The notes under the pieces were generated by a model. It saw only the letters and a program-made list of their open reading frames with translations, had not been told where the DNA came from and did not search any database. A stretch of DNA of 64,000 nucleotides from JACVRN01 sp036403815 (GTDB lineage: Bacteria; Acidobacteriota; Blastocatellia; Pyrinomonadales; Pyrinomonadaceae), in the NCBI GenBank assembly GCA_036403815.1, contig DASWQH010000068.1:1-64000 (forward strand). The letters are read 5' to 3'. The stretch's first letter is position 1. The number at the start of each line of letters is the position of its first letter. Positions 50,920-61,220 of this stretch are shown here, in pieces. The translations under genes and the position numbers were made by a program.

Positions 50920-53376
50920 ATGTCTACTATCATTAATCAAGAGATTCCTGACGGATTAGAGGGCGCGGACAGCGGTGGAGAGCAGCTACAGATTCCGAGT
51001 GAACTGCCGGTGCTCCCCTTGCGCGACATAGTCATCTACCCGTTCATGATCGTGCCGCTCTTTGTCTCGCGCGAGCGTTCCATTCGCGCCGTGGACGAAG
51101 CGCTCGGCGAAAATCGCATGATTCTGCTGGCCTCGCAGAAGGATTTGGATAAAGAGGAACCGACCGGCGAAGACCTTTACCCTATAGGCACTGTGGCCGT
51201 CATCATGCGCATGTTGAAATTGCCGGATGGCCGCATACGAATTCTGGTTCAGGGCTTGACGCGCGCACGCCTGGATACGGTTGAAGCAGGCGGCGAATAC
51301 CTGCGCGCCAAATTGACAGTCATGCAGGAGCCGCCTGCGCCGGAACGCTCGCTCGAAGTCGAAGCTCTGGTGCGCAACGTGCGCGGTTCGATGGAGAAGG
51401 CCGCGAACCTCGGCAAGAACATCTCGCCCGAAGTGATGGCGATTATAGCCAATCTGGACGACGCGGGTCGTCTGGCAGACCTCTCCGCCTCAAATCTTGA
51501 GCTGAAGGTCGAAGACGCTCAGAGCGTGCTTGATATAGCGGACACTACGGCTCGCCTGCGTCGCGTCAACGAGCTTCTCAACAAAGAGATTGAGGTGCTG
51601 ACAGTCCAACAGGAGATTAATACTCAGGCGCGCGCCGACATTGATCGCTCGCAGCGCGAGTTCTACCTGCGCCAGCAGTTGAAGGCGATTCAATCCGAGC
51701 TTGGCGAAGGCAACGAGCTGGCGGAAGAGATCAGCCAGTTTCGTGAAAAGATCGAAGCGTCCAAGATGCCTAAGCCTGCCGAGGAAGAATCCCTGCGCCA
51801 GCTCAAGAAGCTTGAGCGCATGCACCCGGACGCAGCCGAAACAGCGACCCTTAGAAACTGGCTTGAGATAATGACTGACCTTCCGTGGTCGAAGGCTTCC
51901 GTCGATAATCTGGATTTAATTAAAGCCGAGCGCGTTTTGAATGATGACCACTACGGGCTGGATCGCGTCAAGGAGCGCATCGTCGAAGCGCTCGCCGTGC
52001 GTAAGCTGAAAGAGAAACCCAAGGGGCCGATTCTCTGTCTGGTTGGCCCGCCGGGTGTGGGCAAAACAAGTCTGGGGCGCTCGATTGCGCGGGCGCTTGA
52101 TAGAAAGTTTGTGCGGCTCTCTTTAGGCGGCATACATGACGAAGCGGAGATTCGCGGCCATCGTAGAACGTATGTCGGCGCGATGCCCGGTCGCATCATT
52201 CAGGCATTACAGCAGGCGGGCACGAATAACCCGCTCATCATGCTCGATGAGATTGATAAAGTCGGCGCTGATTTTCGCGGCGACCCAAGCTCAGCTCTCT
52301 TGGAAGTCTTAGACCCGGAGCAGAACAATTCTTTCCGCGATAACTATCTAGGCGTCACCTTCGATCTCTCGAACGTGATGTTCATGACGACCGCCAACGT
52401 GCTCGATACGATTCAGCCCGCTTTGCGCGACCGCATGGAAGTGATTCGTCTGGCCGGATACACAGAAGAAGAGAAGCGCGAGATTGCTCGTCGTCACCTG
52501 TTGGCGAAGCAGATGGAAGAGAACGGCATCACAGCGAAAAACGTGCATATCTCCAAGACTGCGATTACGGGAATCATACAGCAGTACACGCAGGAAGCCG
52601 GGCTTAGACAGTTGGAGCGCGAGATAGGCACTATCTGCCGCAAGGTTGCGCGCCGCATCGCCGAAGGAAATACAGAGACCGTTCGCGTCACCGTCAAGAA
52701 TCTTCACGAGTTCCTGCGCGCGCCGAAGATTATCCCCGACGAAATACTGAAGAAAGATCAGGTTGGCGTTGCAACCGGCCTTGCATGGACGGCTGTAGGC
52801 GGCGATGTGCTCTTCATAGAAGCCCTGCGCATGAAGGGCAAGGGCGGGCTTGTGCTGACCGGCCAGCTCGGAGATGTGATGAGGGAATCGGCGCAGGCCG
52901 CTTACTCCTACGCCAAATCGCGCGCCGTCGAGCTTGAAATCAACGAAGATGATTTCAACTATTACGACCTGCACATACACATTCCCGAAGGCGCTATTCC
53001 TAAGGACGGCCCGTCGGCTGGTATTACCCTGGCGACCGCTATGGTCTCTGTGCTTTCGCAGCGTCCCATTAGGAAAGACGTAGCTATGACGGGCGAAATC
53101 ACCCTGCGCGGGAATGTCCTGCCCGTGGGCGGAGTCAAGGAGAAGGTGCTGGCCGCGCGGCGCGCACGTGTCTCTACAATCATCCTGCCGCAGCAGAACC
53201 GGCGCGATATGGACGAAGTCCCGAAAGAGCTTTTCGGCGACATACGGTTCGTCTTCGTGGATAACGTGCGGCAAGTCTTCCGAGAGGCGTTGAGGGACAG
53301 GATTGTGCCGCCTACAACGGTACGCGGGGCACGTCCCGCGAGGCTCCCGCAGGCGGCTTCAAGCCCGAATCACTGA
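50920..53376 (+). CDS. lon: ATP-dependent protease Lon
   Basis: The 818-residue protein has the LonN substrate domain (LPVLPLRDIVIYPFMIVPLF), a helical linker, the AAA+ module with GPPGVGKTSLG (Walker A near residue 377) and MLDEIDK (Walker B). The C-terminal serine protease domain has Ser in PKDGPSAGITLA (residue 699) and Lys in GGVKEKVLAA (residue 740), the catalytic dyad. It degrades misfolded and regulatory proteins in the cytoplasm. AAGGAA precedes the ATG. Confidence 0.98.
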   Translation: MSTIINQEIPDGLEGADSGGEQLQIPSELPVLPLRDIVIYPFMIVPLFVSRERSIRAVDEALGENRMILLASQKDLDKEEPTGEDLYPIGTVAVIMRMLKLPDGRIRILVQGLTRARLDTVEAGGEYLRAKLTVMQEPPAPERSLEVEALVRNVRGSMEKAANLGKNISPEVMAIIANLDDAGRLADLSASNLELKVEDAQSVLDIADTTARLRRVNELLNKEIEVLTVQQEINTQARADIDRSQREFYLRQQLKAIQSELGEGNELAEEISQFREKIEASKMPKPAEEESLRQLKKLERMHPDAAETATLRNWLEIMTDLPWSKASVDNLDLIKAERVLNDDHYGLDRVKERIVEALAVRKLKEKPKGPILCLVGPPGVGKTSLGRSIARALDRKFVRLSLGGIHDEAEIRGHRRTYVGAMPGRIIQALQQAGTNNPLIMLDEIDKVGADFRGDPSSALLEVLDPEQNNSFRDNYLGVTFDLSNVMFMTTANVLDTIQPALRDRMEVIRLAGYTEEEKREIARRHLLAKQMEENGITAKNVHISKTAITGIIQQYTQEAGLRQLEREIGTICRKVARRIAEGNTETVRVTVKNLHEFLRAPKIIPDEILKKDQVGVATGLAWTAVGGDVLFIEALRMKGKGGLVLTGQLGDVMRESAQAAYSYAKSRAVELEINEDDFNYYDLHIHIPEGAIPKDGPSAGITLATAMVSVLSQRPIRKDVAMTGEITLRGNVLPVGGVKEKVLAARRARVSTIILPQQNRRDMDEVPKELFGDIRFVFVDNVRQVFREALRDRIVPPTTVRGARPARLPQAASSPNH

Positions 53377-53422
53377 AGCCTCTAATCTTAACTATTTCAG
53401 CAGTTAGCGGCTGTAAGTTTTA

Positions 53423-53467
53423 GCGCCGGAGGGGCACAACCCGCAGAGCCTCCGGCGCATCTTTATT
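53423..53467 (+). terminator. Terminator-like hairpin after lon
   Basis: GCGCCGGAGG...CCTCCGGCGC is followed by ATCTTTATT. Nothing else supportable is seen to 53748. Confidence 0.65.
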
Positions 53468-53748
53468 ACCTGGGCGAGGCGTTGATTTTAGTGGAATAAT
53501 TCACCGCTTCGCCTTCTCTTTGTAAATAGGAATGGTTTGACACCCCTTGGGGCGTATGCTAACCTTCGCGTTCTGTGGCTTCGCTACAATTTATGCAAGC
53601 CCACCGTACGAAGCCAACGCCAAAAAGGAACTAATTTAGCACCCTCGCGTTTTTATCTGGTGGATGCCGCTTGTGCGACTCCTGTTCGAGAGAGATGTCG
53701 CCGTCGTGGATTCGCTCTATAGGCCTCGATAAAGGAGAACGACGACTG

Positions 53749-55365
53749 ATGAGGAAGACCTTCCCCCGCTTGAGCGCGCTCGCCCCCCTGACTCTTTTTA
53801 CCGCACTTATTTTCTCGCCAGCTATTTTTGCGCAGACGACTGGCTCTGGCGCACGCTATATTCCAAATGAAATAGAGAAATCGGACGGCGTTGTCTCGAA
53901 AGTTATTGAGAAAGCCGAAGTCCATTTCAAGCAGGGCGAAATCAATCTCAAGGATAACCGCCGCGAACAGGCGCGCGACGAGTTTGATAAAGCCGTTGAC
54001 ACCATCCTGAATTCCGGCATGGATGTGCGCGCCAACGCTCGCCTTCAGACCTACTACCTGGAGCTGGTCGAGCGTATCTATCGCCTGGAAGTTCCGCAGC
54101 AGCGCACGCCCGGTTCCATCATCAACCAGCAGGTGGCGCAGAATATCCCCGTCTCTATGACAGGCGGCAGCCCGCAGGTCGCTCAGCAGGACGAGCAGGA
54201 GATTGGCTTTAAGGATCAGAAGTTCGAGCCTGCGCTTGGCGATGAATTGGCGAAGCTGATTCTGACGCCCGCAGAGATTAACGTCGATCCGGCAGACCTA
54301 GAAGGTCTTGAGGTTGCCAAGAACTCCATTGACTTCAAGTTCACCGTTAATCCTTTGATACAGGGTTACATCAACTACTATCAGGGGCGTGGCCGCATTA
54401 CGATGGAGACAGGCATACGCCGCTCAGGTCAGTTCATGAATATGGCGCGCAAGATTTTCCGCGAGGAAGGCGTGCCCGAAGATATAGTCTGGCTCGGACA
54501 GGTTGAGAGCGGCTGGCGCGCTAAAGCTTATTCGTCCGCCGCCGCCTCCGGTCTATGGCAATTCATTCCCGGCACTGGCCGCAACTTTGGCCTGCGCCAG
54601 ACCGCATGGATTGACGAGCGCAATGGTTATGAAAAGGCCACCCGCGCTTCGGCCAAGTATTTGAAGTTCCTTGCCAATCGCTACAACGGCAACTGGGAGC
54701 TGGCGATAGCCGCTTACAATACGGGCGAGGGCAATGTTGACCGCGCCGTTCAGCGTGCTGGCCGCGCAGACTTCTGGGCTATCTATCCGTACATCGCACA
54801 GGAGACACGCAATTACGTGCCTAACATTCTGGCGACGATTCTGATTACGAAGAATCGCGAGAAGTACGGCTTCGGCACTGTTCGACCCGACGCGCCGCTC
54901 TCTTACGACACGATTCAGGTTCAATCGGCAACGAGCCTGCAACTGATTGCCAATGCTACAGGCACAAGCGTTGACTACATACGCTATCTCAATCCAGAGC
55001 TTCGCAAGGACGTGACGCCGCGCGGCGAATCCTACGCGGTACGCATTCCTGGGGGCAAAGCCACGCAGGCCGTCGCCTTCATCAAGGGTGTTCCGGTTGA
55101 CCGTCGTGATCAGGCTCCGAGCCTGACGCAGGCTGTTGTCAAAACCACAGAGCGAGGGAATCCGGCAGCGCCTGCGGCTCGCGGTCTTGGAATCGTGAAG
55201 GCTCGTTCCGGTGAGACTATCAACGTCATCGCCGCTCGCTTCAATGTTTCGGCTGACGAAGTGGCAAGAATCAACGGCATGGCCGCAGACGCGGAATTGC
55301 AGACGGGTCAGGAAATTAAAGTTCCGTCTTCATCGCCTGTCCCGCAGCGTCGCGGCGGTCGGTAA
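53749..55365 (+). CDS. MltD-like lytic murein transglycosylase with LysM
   Basis: The ATG at 53749 (AAAGGAG at 53731-53737) gives a signal peptide (PRLSALAPLTLFTALIFSP, cleavage near AIFAQ). The slt domain has the catalytic Glu in LGQVESGWRAKAYSSAAASG (near residue 252), then LWQFIPGTGRNFGL and ELAIAAYNTGEGNV. A degenerate LysM (SLQLIANATGTSVDYIRYLN) and a good C-terminal LysM (GETINVIAARFNVSADEVAR) bind peptidoglycan. The N-terminal segment is a coiled, charged extension. It cleaves the glycan strand to form anhydro-muropeptides in the periplasm. Confidence 0.92.
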   Translation: MRKTFPRLSALAPLTLFTALIFSPAIFAQTTGSGARYIPNEIEKSDGVVSKVIEKAEVHFKQGEINLKDNRREQARDEFDKAVDTILNSGMDVRANARLQTYYLELVERIYRLEVPQQRTPGSIINQQVAQNIPVSMTGGSPQVAQQDEQEIGFKDQKFEPALGDELAKLILTPAEINVDPADLEGLEVAKNSIDFKFTVNPLIQGYINYYQGRGRITMETGIRRSGQFMNMARKIFREEGVPEDIVWLGQVESGWRAKAYSSAAASGLWQFIPGTGRNFGLRQTAWIDERNGYEKATRASAKYLKFLANRYNGNWELAIAAYNTGEGNVDRAVQRAGRADFWAIYPYIAQETRNYVPNILATILITKNREKYGFGTVRPDAPLSYDTIQVQSATSLQLIANATGTSVDYIRYLNPELRKDVTPRGESYAVRIPGGKATQAVAFIKGVPVDRRDQAPSLTQAVVKTTERGNPAAPAARGLGIVKARSGETINVIAARFNVSADEVARINGMAADAELQTGQEIKVPSSSPVPQRRGGR

Positions 55366-55425
55366 TTTCAAAAGGGAAGTGCTTCAGTCAAGCGCTTTCC
55401 GAAAGAGAACGATTAATTAAAATCC

Positions 55426-55473
55426 TTGAGCGCGCCTTTCAAGGTTTCTTGAAGGCGCGCTCAATTTTTTTTT
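55426..55473 (+). terminator. Rho-independent terminator of the transglycosylase gene
   Basis: TTGAGCGCGCCTTTCAAG...CTTGAAGGCGCGCTCAA is a 17-bp stem followed by TTTTTTTT. Confidence 0.95.
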
Positions 55474-55478
55474 GCGAT

Positions 55479-55560
55479 GACGAGCCACGAAAACACACGA
55501 GGCGGCACGAAACGGCTTAAGTCTTTATTCGTACCGCTTCGTGTGTTTTCGTGGTTCGTC
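55479..55560. repeat. Palindrome, CACGAAAACACACGA family
   Basis: GACGAGCCACGAAAACACAC on the left and GTGTGTTTTCGTGGTTCGTC on the right form near-perfect arms with one mismatch. It is related to the element at 29694-29771. Confidence 0.8.
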
Positions 55561-55603
55561 TCTCCTTCGATTCTTCTTTTCATGATGGGAGCAAGCTTCC
55601 GCG

Positions 55604-57172
55604 ATGCTCTTTCGCACGCAATCGGCAGCCGTCTATGGGATTGACGCAGACCTCGTTGACATCGAAGTTGATTTAACCCCCGCGCGTGGTGAAGCCGATT
55701 CGCCTTCGTCCGTGACCATCGTAGGTCTGCCGGACGCAGCCGTGCGTGAATCCCGTGAGCGCATACGCGCGGCTATCACCAACTGCGCTTTCTTCTTTCC
55801 CTTTCACAAGACGACTATCAATCTAGCGCCCGCAGATGTCAGAAAAGAGGGGGCTAGCTTTGACCTTCCGATTGCGCTCGGCATCCTCGGCGCAAACAGC
55901 GACCTGGGCGAGATAGAAAATCTCACGGACGTGTTATCGGTCGGCGAGCTTTCTCTAGACGGTCGCATACGCCCCATACGCGGCGCGCTCCCTATAGCAT
56001 TGCGTGCGCGCGATGCCTCTATCAATTATCTTCTCTTACCGGAAGAGAACGCTAAAGAGGCTGCGGTCGTCTCCGGCATAAACGTTTACAGCGTGACAGA
56101 CCTTCGACACGCAGTTGATTTAATCGCCGCACTGCATTCACCTGACCCGCCTTCCCCTTTGCGCGTTGACCCCTCGGAGCTTCTGGTACACAAAGACCGC
56201 TACCAGTTTGATTTTCGTGAAGTGCGTGGACAGCAGGCAGCCAAGCGAGCCTTGGAAGTCGCCAGTAGTGGTGGGCATAACATCTTGCTGATAGGCCCTC
56301 CAGGCTCAGGCAAGACTATGCTCGCCAAGAGGCTGCCGACCATCTTGCCGCCGCTTGAGTTTGAAGCGGCGCTTGAGCTGACGAAGATTCATTCGGTGGC
56401 TGGACTCACGAGCCGCAAAGGGCTTGTCACGGAAAGGCCGTTTCGCTCACCTCATCACACCATCAGCGATGCTGGCCTGATAGGCGGAGGCGCTGTGCCG
56501 CGTCCCGGCGAAGTATCGCTCGCTCATCAGGGCGTGCTTTTTCTGGACGAGCTTCCGGAATTTGACCGCAGCGTTTTGGAAGTCCTGCGCCAGCCGCTCG
56601 AAGACCAGCGCGTCACCATCAGCCGCGCCGCAATGTCCTTAACCTTTCCAGCCTCCTTCATGCTCGCAGCCGCTATGAACCCTTGTCCCTGCGGGTTCTG
56701 GAATGATCCGACGCGCGAATGCCGCTGCACGCCCTTGCAGATTCAGCGCTACATAGGGCGCATATCAGGCCCTTTGCTTGACCGCATAGACATACACATA
56801 GATGTCCCTGCGGTGCGCTTTAAGGAGCTGGCTGCACGCGACTCGCCGGAAACGGAAGACTCGGCTGCGATTCGTGAGCGCGTTAAGGGAGCGCGCCATT
56901 TGCAGCACGAGCGCTTCCTACAGGAGGATGGCATCTACAGTAATGCTCAGATGACGCCGCGCCTGATTCGCCGCTACTGCTCTGTTGATGCGTCGAGCGA
57001 GTCGTTGCTGGAGTCTGCGATGACTCGTCTGGGCTTGTCAGCACGCGCCTATGACCGCATACTGAAGGTCAGCCGCACCATAGCGGATTTGGCCGAAAGT
57101 CCGGAAATCCAACCCGTTCATGTAGCCGAAGCAGTCGGCTATCGTTCGCTAGACCGCACTTACTGGACTTAA
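55604..57172 (+). CDS. comM: ComM/YifB-family Mg-chelatase-like AAA+ ATPase
   Basis: The 522-residue protein has the N-terminal ChlI-like fold (VYGIDADLVDIEVDL; TIVGLPDAAVRESRERIRA), Walker A GPPGSGKTMLAKRLP (near residue 230) and the Mg-chelatase segment FRSPHHTISDAGLIGGG. Walker B is FLDELPEF, and the NPCPCG zinc-like segment is MNPCPCGFW. ComM promotes branch migration during natural transformation and recombination in other bacteria. The length is normal. Confidence 0.94.
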   Translation: MLFRTQSAAVYGIDADLVDIEVDLTPARGEADSPSSVTIVGLPDAAVRESRERIRAAITNCAFFFPFHKTTINLAPADVRKEGASFDLPIALGILGANSDLGEIENLTDVLSVGELSLDGRIRPIRGALPIALRARDASINYLLLPEENAKEAAVVSGINVYSVTDLRHAVDLIAALHSPDPPSPLRVDPSELLVHKDRYQFDFREVRGQQAAKRALEVASSGGHNILLIGPPGSGKTMLAKRLPTILPPLEFEAALELTKIHSVAGLTSRKGLVTERPFRSPHHTISDAGLIGGGAVPRPGEVSLAHQGVLFLDELPEFDRSVLEVLRQPLEDQRVTISRAAMSLTFPASFMLAAAMNPCPCGFWNDPTRECRCTPLQIQRYIGRISGPLLDRIDIHIDVPAVRFKELAARDSPETEDSAAIRERVKGARHLQHERFLQEDGIYSNAQMTPRLIRRYCSVDASSESLLESAMTRLGLSARAYDRILKVSRTIADLAESPEIQPVHVAEAVGYRSLDRTYWT

Positions 57173-57439
57173 AAAGCTGCAAATCAGCCGAAAACTTCTG
57201 GCGCGGCACGCGAAAAAGAGCTAAATTTTTAGCGGGCAAGACAACGACGCGCGAGAAGCGCCGCATCACAAACTATTGGAGGGAATCCTCAAAAAAAGCG
57301 CCTGAGGCCAGTCTGAATGACAACCGCTTCCACAGGGCAGGTGGACGAAGGCAAAACGAGGAACCCGGTTTTCAAACCTCCAAGCAAGTTCTGGCGGCCA
57401 CGCCGCAGTCGGTTCACAAAAAGCAGCGAGAGGTGATGA

Positions 57440-58063
57440 GTGGAGACCGTACACTTTCCATTGCTTGCCCGAACGTGGGTAAAAGTGACCGCATCCGAAG
57501 CCGATAACCTACAAGCAACGGACTACGAGTTAGCGCAAAGTGCTTCGACAGGCGATATTGCGGCCTTCGAGCTTCTCTACGAGCGCCATAACCGTCGGGT
57601 CTACTCCCTATGTCTGCGCATGACGCAGAACGCTTCGGAGGCAGAAGACTTAGCACAGGAAGTATTTATTCAACTATTTCGTAAAATCGGCTCTTTTCGT
57701 GGAGAAAGTGCTTTTACCACCTGGCTTCATCGCCTGACAGTCAATCAGGTACTGATGCATTTCCGTAAACGCGGAGTCAGAATGGAGCAGACTACAGAAG
57801 ATGGAGAGACGCCGATTCAGGTAGTAACCGGGACAGAGAATCCACTTCACATGCCCGTAGTCGATAGAATCGCACTGGATAAGGCAGTGAGCCAGTTGCC
57901 TCCCGGCTACCGAACAGTCTTCATCCTGCATGATGTGGAAGGGCATGAGCATGAAGAGATAGCCAGGATGCTGGGGTGTTCTGTGGGGACGAGTAAATCA
58001 CAGCTTCACAAGGCGAGGATGAAATTGAGAATGCTTCTCAGGCAACAGATTCAGCCTGAGTAG
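57440..58063 (+). CDS. ECF-type RNA polymerase sigma factor (RpoE-like)
   Basis: The GTG start at 57440 has GAGAGG at 57429-57434. The 207-residue protein has region 2 (FELLYERHNRRVYSLCLRMT, QNASEAEDLAQEVFIQLF, FTTWLHRLTVNQVLMHFR) and region 4 (LPPGYRTVFILHDVEGHEHE, IARMLGCSVGTSKSQLHKAR). It heads a plus-strand group followed by a zf-HC2 anti-sigma factor and two DUF4097 proteins. The gap 57173-57439 shows no gene. Confidence 0.93.
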   Translation: METVHFPLLARTWVKVTASEADNLQATDYELAQSASTGDIAAFELLYERHNRRVYSLCLRMTQNASEAEDLAQEVFIQLFRKIGSFRGESAFTTWLHRLTVNQVLMHFRKRGVRMEQTTEDGETPIQVVTGTENPLHMPVVDRIALDKAVSQLPPGYRTVFILHDVEGHEHEEIARMLGCSVGTSKSQLHKARMKLRMLLRQQIQPE

Positions 58064-58310
58064 CTTCCAAAGATGTCCGTGCTGGTTTCCAGCGCTTACA
58101 GGTTGCGCCCCCACGGAAAACCAACAGATGCCATGCCCAAGTGGTAAGAGCGAGAGGTTTCTTTCGGATTAGTTTGACAGGAAACAAAAGCTCTCGCGCG
58201 CTCAGTGCAGTCTCCCCAAGATTGCCGAAAGTAATTTTGAAAGGAATAGCGCGCATCAATTCTTTAGGTCGCCTTGACTGAGCGCGTTAGTGTTAGAGGT
58301 TACAAAGACA

Positions 58311-59054
58311 ATGAACTGCGAGAAGTGTCAGGAGCTGCTCAGCGACTTTCTCGATGGCGCGCTCAGCGATTCAGAGCATCTGGCTTTAAGCGCGCACATG
58401 GAGGAATGTCTTGAGTGCTTTCATGTACGCAGAGAGCTGGACGAGATAGTAGGCTATTGCCGCGAGACGCGCGGCCAGTACGACGCTCCACCGAACGAGA
58501 GAGCCTTGTGGCTGCGCATTCGCAACACCATAGAGAGCCAGCCCGGCGCTTTGCTCTCCGGTGCGACCGCGTCCGGCAGCAAGCGCCGCGTTTCCCTGCG
58601 CTGGTGGTCGCGCTGGATGGATCGCCAGTGGGAATTGACCCTGCCGCAGTTGGCCGCAGCCGTTTCGGTCATCATCATCGCGGTCGCCCTCGGCACAGCC
58701 TTCAGTCTCCAGCAGGTAAAGAACAACTCACAACTGGACGCGCAATCGGCGGCAAATGGAGTGCAGACCAGTAGCACCTCCGGCCTCAAAGCTTTGACGA
58801 GCGATGTGGATGAACGCGTGCGTCGCCGTCAGGTTGCTATGGATTACTGGTACGAGCGCGTCTCACAGCGCAAGCGCCGCTGGAACCCGCAGTTGCGCGA
58901 AGCGTTCGAGCGTAACTTGAGCGTGCTGGATCAGGCCGTAGAAGATTCGCGCCAGCGTCTGAAGGTCAATCCCGACGACGATATTTCGGAAGACATGCTG
59001 AACTCCGCGCTCAATGATAAGATGGAGCTTCTCAAAGAGTTCTCCGATCAATAA
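58311..59054 (+). CDS. Anti-sigma factor, zf-HC2, one membrane helix
   Basis: The ATG at 58311 gives MNCEKCQELLSDFLDGAL; the GTG at 58290 is a longer alternative. HMEECLEC provides the zinc-binding His and two Cys. One membrane helix (AVSVIIIAVALGTAF) is near residue 120-140, and the tail is charged and helical. It should bind the sigma factor encoded just upstream and release it on an envelope signal. Confidence 0.82.
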   Translation: MNCEKCQELLSDFLDGALSDSEHLALSAHMEECLECFHVRRELDEIVGYCRETRGQYDAPPNERALWLRIRNTIESQPGALLSGATASGSKRRVSLRWWSRWMDRQWELTLPQLAAAVSVIIIAVALGTAFSLQQVKNNSQLDAQSAANGVQTSSTSGLKALTSDVDERVRRRQVAMDYWYERVSQRKRRWNPQLREAFERNLSVLDQAVEDSRQRLKVNPDDDISEDMLNSALNDKMELLKEFSDQ

Positions 59055-59239
59055 GCCTTTGAACCTCCGTAGAGAGAAAGCCTGTAGCGCCGCGGGTGGC
59101 ATTCCGATTCCCACTTATCGAAAAAGCGCGGGCGCTCTCTTTGTGGGAAATTCGAAAGGCACCCGACATCAAACGTAGAATTCCTGGTTTGAAGAGTAAT
59201 CTGAGAGAGATGAAGTTACGCTTGCCCGGCGGTGAAAAG

Positions 59240-59986
59240 ATGTTGAAGATGCGCGCGCACGTTCTGTTGGCCGCAGTCTTTATTCTCATCTCATCTATGC
59301 CCGCGGCTACGCTCGCCCAGAAGAAAACCTTCTCTCGCCGCTATCCCGCAAGTAAAACAGTTCGCATCTCGCTCAAGAACGGCTATGGCACGATTCTGGT
59401 GCAGGCATGGGAGCGTGACGAGATAAAACTCGCCGCCGACATGGACTCTTCGCTGGCGCGTGTCGTTCCAGAAGTTACTGCCGACAGCATAGAGATTAAC
59501 GTCCTGCGCGACAATCGCGGCAAAGACGATACGGGTGAAGTCAGCTTCAAAATCTTTGTGCCGATGAATTCGACCGTGGACATAGAGACACGGCGCGGCA
59601 ATATCACAGTGCGCGATGTGCGTGGCGCTTCGGTGCGCGCTCACATCTATACTTCCGGTGACATCGAGTTGACGGGGATTCGCGCCGCTCGTGTGATGGC
59701 TGAAAGCGTGAGCGGCGACATCTTCTTTGACGGCGAGCTTTTGGGCGGCGGCGAATACCAGTTCAAAACCTACAAGGGCAACATCAACATACGCATCCCT
59801 ACCGATTCTGATTTTCGTCTGGTAGCAACCGCGCCCTCGTCGCGCAGTATCACTCTAGGCTCATTCTCCAACGCTGGATTGAGCTTCAACGGCGGCGGTC
59901 GGCAGGTCTCAGGCTCCGTCGGTGCAGGTAGCGCCTCGCTCAATATCAACAACTATCAGGGCGCAATTGAGTTCATACGCCGCTGA
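59240..59986 (+). CDS. DUF4097-family secreted beta-helix protein
   Basis: The ATG at 59240 (weak GGTGA upstream) starts a signal peptide (MLKMRAHVLLAAVFILISSM). The mature domain is a repetitive beta sequence (VRISLKNGYGTILVQAWERD, DIETRRGNITVRDVRGASVR, IYTSGDIELTGIRAARVMAE, SVSGDIFFDG), the DUF4097 right-handed beta-helix pattern. It is probably periplasmic or surface-bound. It sits downstream of the anti-sigma gene and may be part of its regulon or sensing system. Confidence 0.8.
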   Translation: MLKMRAHVLLAAVFILISSMPAATLAQKKTFSRRYPASKTVRISLKNGYGTILVQAWERDEIKLAADMDSSLARVVPEVTADSIEINVLRDNRGKDDTGEVSFKIFVPMNSTVDIETRRGNITVRDVRGASVRAHIYTSGDIELTGIRAARVMAESVSGDIFFDGELLGGGEYQFKTYKGNINIRIPTDSDFRLVATAPSSRSITLGSFSNAGLSFNGGGRQVSGSVGAGSASLNINNYQGAIEFIRR

Positions 59987-60137
59987 AGTTTTGAACAAAC
60001 AATATAGCACTTTCGCTGCGGACGCTCTTCCTCTGTACTTGAACAAAAGGAGCGTCCGCATTTACTTTATACATGACAGATAGTAGATGATTAGCTTCGG
60101 CTCTTTCTTTTATCGTCACCCGGCACCAATTACACCT

Positions 60138-61067
60138 ATGAATCCATTTCAAAAAATCAACGGCGCGCGAATCATTTGCCTGAGTTTTATACTTTTGGTC
60201 TGCATGGCTTTAGTGATTGGTACGCACGCCACCTCTTCTTCCGCGCAGCAGAAGGATAAAAAGAATGCGGCGCAGCCGCAGGTCACAGCGCCTCTGCTGA
60301 CGCGAACTACTACGCGGCATGAAAAACGGCGCTTCGGCTACGGCGGCTCCATAACACTCGTGGGAGCGCCCAACGGCTCGATTACGATTGAAGCCTGGCC
60401 GCGCAGCGAGGTTGACATCACCGCCGACATAGAGCTGCGTGCAGGCACGGAAGAGGAACTCTCTCAACTCGCCGTCGTCAACGGCTTCATCTTCGACGAA
60501 GAGGTCAACCACCTTAGAATCATGACCACGGGCACGCACGATAAAGCCTTCATGAAGCGCACGGCCAAAAACTTTCCCAAGAAGCTCATCGGCCTGCCCT
60601 GGAAGATTGATTACCACATACGCGTCCCTGTCAACACAGACCTTGAGATCAACGCGGGCAGCGGCCCCTTCACACTCAAAGGAGTTGAAGGCACTATACG
60701 CATCATGGCGGTTGAATCGAAGGCTGATCTGACGCTCGTGGGCGGCCTTGTCATGGCGACGATTGAGCGCGGCTCCGTCAACGTGCGTATGCTGGAGCGT
60801 AGCTGGCGCGGCGCTGGCGCAGACATACGCCTTGCTTACGGCGACTTGAACCTAGAGCTTCCCGCAGCCGTCAGCATAGACATCAACGGCGACATACTGC
60901 GCTCCGGCCAGATAGAACGCTCCTTTGACGGCCTTGAGCCGCGCGACCGCACAACCTTTTCGCCCCGCTCCATACGCGCCCGCGCCGGAACCGGAGGCCC
61001 CACCCTCGCCTTAACCGTCGCCGAAGGCACACTCAGAATCAAACAGAGAACAGAGACCGAACAGTAG
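60138..61067 (+). CDS. DUF4097-like secreted protein, second copy
   Basis: The ATG at 60138 starts MNPFQKINGARIICLSFILL-VCMALVIG, a signal peptide, and is preferred over the one at 60087. The mature sequence has the same repetitive beta pattern (ITLVGAPNGSITIEAWPRSE; LEINAGSGPFTLKGVEGTIR). The C-terminal ALTVAEGTLRIKQR resembles strand endings. It lies in tandem with the preceding DUF4097 gene, likely as a duplicate with different specificity. Confidence 0.75.
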   Translation: MNPFQKINGARIICLSFILLVCMALVIGTHATSSSAQQKDKKNAAQPQVTAPLLTRTTTRHEKRRFGYGGSITLVGAPNGSITIEAWPRSEVDITADIELRAGTEEELSQLAVVNGFIFDEEVNHLRIMTTGTHDKAFMKRTAKNFPKKLIGLPWKIDYHIRVPVNTDLEINAGSGPFTLKGVEGTIRIMAVESKADLTLVGGLVMATIERGSVNVRMLERSWRGAGADIRLAYGDLNLELPAAVSIDINGDILRSGQIERSFDGLEPRDRTTFSPRSIRARAGTGGPTLALTVAEGTLRIKQRTETEQ

Positions 61068-61220
61068 GTGCGCGAGTAGCGGGTGAATTGAAGATGAGAA
61101 AGATAAGTTGAGACTCACCGCCGAAGTAGCTCGGCTTTTCCTTTTCAAGCTTTTTCCTTATTATTGCTGCCGCCTGATTAGACAGACGTTCTCTTAATTC
61201 TCTCTTTCTGGAAATTCATC

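Noticed and set aside
52348..53274. Open frame antisense to lon
   Set aside because: A shadow of the conserved lon protease domain.
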